Origin: CAYMSA01 sp964392965
GTDB taxonomy: Bacteria; Actinomycetota; Coriobacteriia; Anaerosomatales; Anaerosomataceae
Length of the DNA: 12,633 bases
Direction of reading: 5' to 3'
Assembly (NCBI GenBank): GCA_964392965.1
Contig: CAYMSA010000052.1
Span: forward strand, 1-12,633
The position numbers and the translations under genes are program-made. Of this stretch, positions 9,548 through 12,633 are shown one piece after another (position 1 is the stretch's first letter; each line of letters begins with the position of its first letter). The notes beneath the pieces were generated by a model. That model saw only the letters and a list, made by a program, of their open reading frames with translations. It ran no database searches and was not told the DNA's origin.

Positions 9548-10147
9548 TTAAGGCTCCTGTTCCAGGATGTTCTTAGCGCGGTAGTACTGGTCGTCCTTCA
9601 GCTGTCCGAACAGCACCAAGGCGGATCCCAGGGTGTCGGACTGTTGGTACCTGCCCGGGAAGAACATCAGCATCGGTTTGTCCTTCGACACGCTCTGCAG
9701 GTTGTTGAGCACGTTGTGGGACCGGATGTACGGGAACACTTCCCCTATCCCCGTCAAGAAGAACACGTCGTAGTCCCGCTCGGCGAGCCTTGCCCGCACG
9801 GCCGGGGCGATGTGCAACTCCGGGTCGAGCATCCCTTGGAGCAGTTCACGGAAGTCTGCTTTGTCCTGCTCGGGCTCCAATTCGAGGAGCCGGTCCCACA
9901 CGCCCCGCTGCTGCAGGATCTCCACCGACAGGTCGTAGAGGTTGATCTCGAGCACGCTCACACCCGCGGCGGCCAGCCGGTTCTTCAGCCGCTTCTTCGA
10001 CTGGGCCACCTCGAGCGCATCCGCGGGGTCGAACGGGTAGATGAAGAAGGGCACCTCATTGCTCAAGCCCTCCATCCGCAGGAAGCGCTGCCCGCTGATC
10101 ACCGCGAACAAGTGCTCCTCAGCGCTGGGAACCGTCCAGATCTTCAT
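9548..10147 (-). CDS. brxB: BREX protein BrxB (DUF1788 family)
   Basis: Full-length, 199 aa, the normal size for BrxB (DUF1788). Family-like segments are PFFIYPFDP at 33-41, FFLTGIGEVFPYIRSHNVL at about 129-147 and the C-terminal MFFPGRYQQSDTLGSALVLFG at about 161-181, followed by DDQYYRAKNI. There is no known enzymatic motif, signal peptide or membrane segment, so a cytoplasmic, structural or adaptor role is expected. In E. coli and other studied systems BrxB is needed for both methylation and phage exclusion. The ATG at 10147 overlaps the brxA stop as ATGA. Only a weak purine stretch (GAGAGAG) lies upstream, which points to translation by re-initiation after brxA. The gene ends 2 nt before brxC. 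Confidence 0.95.
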   Translation of the reverse strand: MKIWTVPSAEEHLFAVISGQRFLRMEGLSNEVPFFIYPFDPADALEVAQSKKRLKNRLAAAGVSVLEINLYDLSVEILQQRGVWDRLLELEPEQDKADFRELLQGMLDPELHIAPAVRARLAERDYDVFFLTGIGEVFPYIRSHNVLNNLQSVSKDKPMLMFFPGRYQQSDTLGSALVLFGQLKDDQYYRAKNILEQEP

Positions 10148-10773
10148 GCAGTAGCTCTCTCAATGTCGGCGTCAGTCATCGGGAAGAAGCGCAGATCGGT
10201 CACCGCGCGCGCGCCCAAGGCCGCGGTGACGCGCGCCGACGGGATGCTGTGCACGATACGACCATCCGCTGACAGCAGCTCGGCCTCCCGGAGCATCGCG
10301 AACAGGTTCGACCGTAACTTCCGGTAGGTGGAATCGGCCAACTCGGTCAGTTCGGGGTGCCACAGCCGCTTCTGCCGGATGAACGCGTCGTACTCCGCAT
10401 GACCCAAGTCGGGCGTCATGAGCAGGAACCGTTCCCGGACAACCTCCTCCGCGAACTCCCCGATGAGCGCGTACCGCCGGCACGCCGCGATCCACATCAG
10501 GTGACCGCGTTCTCTGGCCGTGGCGTCAACCAGCAGCTCCACCTCGTCGTGGGTCAACTCCTCAAGGCGCTGAATTAGTTCCCGGCTCATGCGCTGGCCC
10601 GACGTGGTGGTACGCGTTTGGAGCAAGTTGTTCGATTCGATCTCGGCCCGCACAGCCGCCCAATCCACACTAAGAACGTACAGAGGCGCTGCCACGGCAG
10701 CCTCTCGGAGGAAGAGCCCACCCACGCTGAATGAGAGACGGTAATGCGGCACTGGGCTCACCACGTATGGCAC
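10144..10773 (-). CDS. brxA: BREX protein BrxA (DUF1819 family)
   Basis: First gene of the BREX operon and member of DUF1819, normally about 200 aa. From GTG 10773 it encodes 209 aa. The early RLSFSVGGLFLREA matches the SF..GGLF..E opening of the family. The SRELIQRLEELTHDEVELLVD, RRYALIGEFAEEVVRERFL and STYRKLRSNLFAMLREAELL segments are typical helical BrxA sequence. Published BrxA structures are small, helical, NusB-like and bind DNA; its exact role is unclear. A GTG also lies at 10779 (211 aa), but it sits inside the strong Shine-Dalgarno AAGGAGGT (10785-10778). GTG 10773, 5 nt after GGAGG, is therefore the better start. The stop overlaps the brxB ATG as ATGA. No other BREX gene and no WYL-type regulator lies upstream within the window. 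Confidence 0.94.
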   Translation of the reverse strand: MPYVVSPVPHYRLSFSVGGLFLREAAVAAPLYVLSVDWAAVRAEIESNNLLQTRTTTSGQRMSRELIQRLEELTHDEVELLVDATARERGHLMWIAACRRYALIGEFAEEVVRERFLLMTPDLGHAEYDAFIRQKRLWHPELTELADSTYRKLRSNLFAMLREAELLSADGRIVHSIPSARVTAALGARAVTDLRFFPMTDADIERATA

Positions 10774-10777
10774 GGGC

Positions 10778-10785
10778 ACCTCCTT
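10778..10785 (-). promoter_or_regulatory. Strong ribosome binding site of brxA
   Basis: On the minus strand this reads AAGGAGGT, a full match to the 16S anti-Shine-Dalgarno. It overlaps the first possible GTG (10779) and leaves 5 nt between GGAGG and GTG 10773, so it decides the start in favour of 10773. As the entry site of the operon mRNA it should give efficient loading for the coupled genes behind it. Confidence 0.75.
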
Positions 10786-10820
10786 CCAGTCTCAGGCAAG
10801 TTCTTCAGGCTGCCTCCCAC

Positions 10821-10845
10821 CACTGTCAACTTAGATGTGACAGTG
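10821..10845. repeat. Perfect 8-bp inverted repeat, candidate operator
   Basis: CACTGTCA (10821-10828) and TGACAGTG (10838-10845) are exact reverse complements separated by 9 nt. The centre-to-centre distance of 17 bp suits a dimeric repressor. The left arm contains most of the minus-strand TTGACA hexamer (10829-10824), so a bound protein could block initiation. The repeat lies about 50-70 nt upstream of the brxA start. BREX operons elsewhere are controlled by BrxR-type WYL repressors acting at inverted repeats, but no such gene is in the window. Confidence 0.5.
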
Positions 10846-10920
10846 ACGAGTGCTGGACCGCTCGGATCGTCTTCCTCGACGATGAACCGCCCTTCCGTAT
10901 CCCCACTTTGGCTGCCGAGA

Positions 10921-10938
10921 TGGCTCAGCTGAGAGCCA
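10921..10938. repeat. Short dyad in the brxA leader
   Basis: TGGCTC (10921-10926) and GAGCCA (10933-10938) form a 6-bp stem around a 6-nt loop. The centre is also a perfect 10-bp palindrome, CTCAGCTGAG (10924-10933). GGCTCAG occurs again at 10940-10946, 18 bp downstream of its copy at 10922-10928. It may be a second operator or an mRNA hairpin; there is no T-run to make it a classic terminator. Confidence 0.3.
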
Positions 10939-11017
10939 CGGCTCAGGCACAAGCGAACCTCCGGGCAGCATCAAAGGGACACTTTCACCTTACCGGGGCA
11001 TCTGGGTTCGGAGCGGT

Positions 11018-11066
11018 TGACCGGTCGGCCGCGAGCCGAGCGAGGGGTGGACTATCCAGCCGGTCA
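11018..11066. repeat. Nested dyad at the 3' end of the membrane-protein gene
   Basis: Outer arms TGACCGG (11018-11024) and CCGGTCA (11060-11066) pair perfectly over 7 bp. They enclose a 5-bp hairpin, TCGGC (11025-11029) and GCCGA (11035-11039), with loop CGCGA. The right outer arm covers the minus-strand stop codon of the upstream gene (11066-11064). The structure could end the relaxase transcript ahead of the BREX promoter. No U-tract follows on the minus strand, which weakens a terminator call, although actinobacterial terminators often lack one. Confidence 0.3.
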
Positions 11067-11684
11067 GATTGACTCCTGCTCCCTCAGGAACCGTTCCGTT
11101 TCCTCGATGAGTAGCCTGGCATCGTCTTGACCATGCTCGGGAAGCTCAAGGACCCGTTCACCGCTGTTGTGTCGAAGTGCGACGTGTCGTTGCTCGTCAC
11201 GGTGTCCCGCTTCGACGTGCGCGGCGCCCATCCAGTCGACAACCCGCACGCCGCTACCCTCGCGCTCGACCACGACATAGGAACCAACTGGAACCGTTGT
11301 CTCCGGAAGCCAGACTCGAGACGGCGCGCCAGTGGCAACGTTGACGACGACCACATGTTGGCCTGCGGCCGAACTCCACACGATGGTCTGAACGTGGACC
11401 AGCGCTCGATCTTCGGGCGTGGCGATCTCGCGCAGGTGCTGGAGCCGCTGGAAGGCTCGACGGTCACGCCACGGCTTGGTCGCGACCCAGATCACGGCCA
11501 CGAGGAACCACAGCACAGTCCCGAGCACCGCTGCCCGCCACGCCACGCATACGAGCTCGGCGACTCCTCCAGGCGCCGCCTCTCCCTGCGTTGGTGCGAC
11601 GACGAGCACGCTCAACGCGAGCAGCGGCGGGGCCGCAGCGCGAAGACAATGTCCGACGTCGTGGAGGAGGTGTCGGGGGCTCAT
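11064..11684 (-). CDS. Hypothetical membrane protein next to relaxase gene
   Basis: A 206-aa protein of no family I can name. Two hydrophobic segments are clear, at about 15-31 (PPLLALSVLVVA) and 48-69 (LGTVLWFLVAVIWVA). Arg-rich WRDRRAF follows, so by the positive-inside rule the C-terminal 135 residues should be cytoplasmic. Residues about 95-155 are rich in short Val-rich strands (IVWSSAAGQHVVVVNVATG, VGSYVVVE, GVRVVDWMGA), suggesting a small beta-barrel-like domain. The tail is an acidic helix (LLIEETERFLREQES). The ATG at 11684 begins 3 nt after the relaxase stop with AGGTGA just upstream, so it is co-transcribed with the relaxase and probably belongs to the conjugation module rather than to BREX. 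An accessory transfer or cargo role is possible but not shown. Codon use and an intact frame support a real gene. Confidence 0.75.
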   Translation of the reverse strand: MSPRHLLHDVGHCLRAAAPPLLALSVLVVAPTQGEAAPGGVAELVCVAWRAAVLGTVLWFLVAVIWVATKPWRDRRAFQRLQHLREIATPEDRALVHVQTIVWSSAAGQHVVVVNVATGAPSRVWLPETTVPVGSYVVVEREGSGVRVVDWMGAAHVEAGHRDEQRHVALRHNSGERVLELPEHGQDDARLLIEETERFLREQESI

Positions 11685-11687
11685 GGG

Positions 11688-12632
11688 TCACCTGCCGATC
11701 GGGTGGGAGTATTGGGTGATGGGGGCGCTCCATGCGATCACCCGCGGTGCCGGGGCTGGCTGCTGGGGGCGAAGGTCTGTGAGGGCGCGGGCCGCGATAG
11801 TGGCTTCGCGACGCTGCTGCGCGTTCCCGACGTTCGGCGTGCCGAGCGGGGACCAGGGGTCGGTGATCTGGTGGCGTTCGCGGTAGGCGACGACGGTCCG
11901 CGCCCGGGCGCGCCACGCGGCGGCGTCCTGGGGGTCGGGGGGTTCGGGGCCGAGGCGGGCGAGCCATGGTGCGTTGGCGGTGCGGGCGCGGTCGATGAGT
12001 TCGTCGGCGCGCTGTTCCATCAGCCGCACGCGTTCGGTGAGTGTGGTGGCCATCTGGGGTTCCTCGGCCGTGGCCGCGGGGAACAGTCCGAGGACGAAGC
12101 CCTCAGCTCTCCGAGCCCCGGAGGCGTCGGACATGTCGGCCCAGCGTTCGACGCGCTGATGCAGGACGGCGGCAAGGTCGACCGTGCCAGCGTCGGCCCG
12201 CTCGATCAGGCGCGGCAGCGCGGCCTCGACGTTCAGGCCGTGGGCTTCCGCGCGGCGGAGTGCGGTGGACAGGGCGCCGAACGCCTGTGACGCCGTGACC
12301 TGGTCGAGTTGGGTGGGTGGGAGTCCGGCGCGCGTGAGCATGCTCGTCCAGCGGGAGGTTTGGGCGTGGTGCGCGATGGTCTCGTACTCCGCCGCTAAGG
12401 TCCGGATCGACGACACAACCTCGCGCTCGTTCTCGGCGGTTTCGTGGGCGGAAAGGGCGGCGCCGACGTTGCCCATCACTGCGGTGAGCACCGTGCGGGC
12501 GGTGGTGGGCTGATCCTCGAATCCCGGGAGGGGTTCGACGGCCCGGTCGGTGCACACGTACGCGGTGTTTGCCTCGCGGGCGCGGGTGAGCATGACGTAG
12601 AGGACTTCGCGGGTCATGCCGGGGCCGGTGAC
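11688..12632 (-). CDS. TrwC/TraA-like MobF relaxase-helicase, C-terminal part
   Basis: The reading frame enters from the right edge; the Met at 12617 is internal, since the upstream codons (V-T-G-P-G) are open and continue the same motif. MTREVLYVMLTRARE followed by NTAYV is motif VI of the RecD-like superfamily 1 helicase domain, with its arginine finger (LTRAR), in the form seen in MobF relaxases. About 290 residues of alpha-helical C-terminal extension follow, including VGAALSAHETAENE, which I recall from actinobacterial relaxase tails. The final Pro/Ala-rich stretch looks disordered. MobF relaxases nick oriT with an N-terminal HUH domain and unwind the transferred strand; that half is outside the window. 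The gene marks the region as part of a conjugative or mobilisable element. A free-standing SF1 helicase cannot be excluded without the N-terminus. Confidence 0.8.
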   Translation of the reverse strand, partial: VTGPGMTREVLYVMLTRAREANTAYVCTDRAVEPLPGFEDQPTTARTVLTAVMGNVGAALSAHETAENEREVVSSIRTLAAEYETIAHHAQTSRWTSMLTRAGLPPTQLDQVTASQAFGALSTALRRAEAHGLNVEAALPRLIERADAGTVDLAAVLHQRVERWADMSDASGARRAEGFVLGLFPAATAEEPQMATTLTERVRLMEQRADELIDRARTANAPWLARLGPEPPDPQDAAAWRARARTVVAYRERHQITDPWSPLGTPNVGNAQQRREATIAARALTDLRPQQPAPAPRVIAWSAPITQYSHPIGR

Positions 12633-12633
12633 G

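Larger units (their letters stand above)
10780..11063 (-). promoter_or_regulatory. Leader and promoter region of the BREX operon
   Basis: This 284-nt stretch without a confident gene must hold the operon's promoter unless the mRNA reads through from the conjugation genes. On the minus strand it shows TAAGGT (10992-10987), a TAnnnT-type -10 candidate; TAAGTT (10833-10828), another; and a perfect TTGACA (10829-10824) with no convincing -10 at 16-18 bp. It also holds a 25-bp inverted repeat (10821-10845), a 6-bp-stem dyad (10921-10938) and a larger dyad next to the upstream gene's stop (11018-11066). GGAGG at 10962-10958 precedes a TTG and a GTG that open small frames. The elements are visible; their use as promoter or operator is inference. 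Confidence 0.45.

Noticed and set aside
6366..9551. 1061-aa open frame on the plus strand opposite brxC
   Set aside because: It is a GC-bias shadow. Its sequence is a low-complexity run rich in Val, Gly, Leu, Asp and Glu with no domain, while the minus-strand frame encodes a clear P-loop ATPase.
10731..11072. 113-aa plus-strand frame across the brxA leader
   Set aside because: No protein-like sequence or family, it overlaps the brxA start, and the region is better explained as a control region. A divergent small gene was considered but lacks support.
12600..12617. Met at 12617 as the start of a separate 309-aa protein
   Set aside because: The frame stays open to the window edge, and the Met lies inside helicase motif VI (MTREVLYVMLTRAR), so it is an internal residue of a larger relaxase-helicase.
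1..12633. CRISPR arrays, tRNA or rRNA genes, insertion sequences
   Set aside because: No regularly spaced repeats, cloverleaf-like segments, transposase frames or terminal inverted repeats were seen on reading either strand.

Overview
The window carries a BREX type 1 phage-defence operon on the minus strand, read right to left: brxA, brxB, brxC, pglX, pglZ and the first 32 codons of a gene that position and N-terminal sequence suggest is brxL, cut by the left edge. The five complete genes are intact. They are joined by start/stop overlaps or gaps of 14 nt or less, so one polycistronic mRNA with translational coupling is expected.

Region by region: 1-96 is the start of the probable brxL. 111-2606 is pglZ (alkaline-phosphatase fold). 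2599-6084 is pglX (N6-adenine DNA methyltransferase). 6084-9545 is brxC (large P-loop ATPase). 9548-10147 is brxB. 10144-10773 is brxA, with a strong Shine-Dalgarno that favours a GTG start at 10773. 10780-11063 is a 284-nt regulatory gap with a perfect 8-9-8 inverted repeat, promoter-like hexamers, two other dyads and a doubtful small ORF. 11064-11684 is an unrecognised two-helix membrane protein. 11688 to the right edge is the C-terminal end of a TrwC/TraA-like (MobF) relaxase-helicase.

The high GC, GTG starts, strong GGAGG ribosome sites and the MobF tail point to a high-GC Gram-positive (Actinomycetes); the genus cannot be told. The relaxase tail and the small membrane gene look like conjugation backbone from a plasmid or integrative conjugative element, with BREX as cargo immediately downstream.

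Known BREX biology says how the genes act together. PglX, with the help of BrxB, BrxC and PglZ, methylates adenine in a short non-palindromic site to mark host DNA. The complex, including BrxL, blocks replication of unmarked phage DNA. The system is a known type. The points most worth a second look are the compositionally distinct middle of PglX (probable specificity exchange), the inverted repeat in the brxA leader without a linked regulator gene, and the linkage to a conjugation gene.
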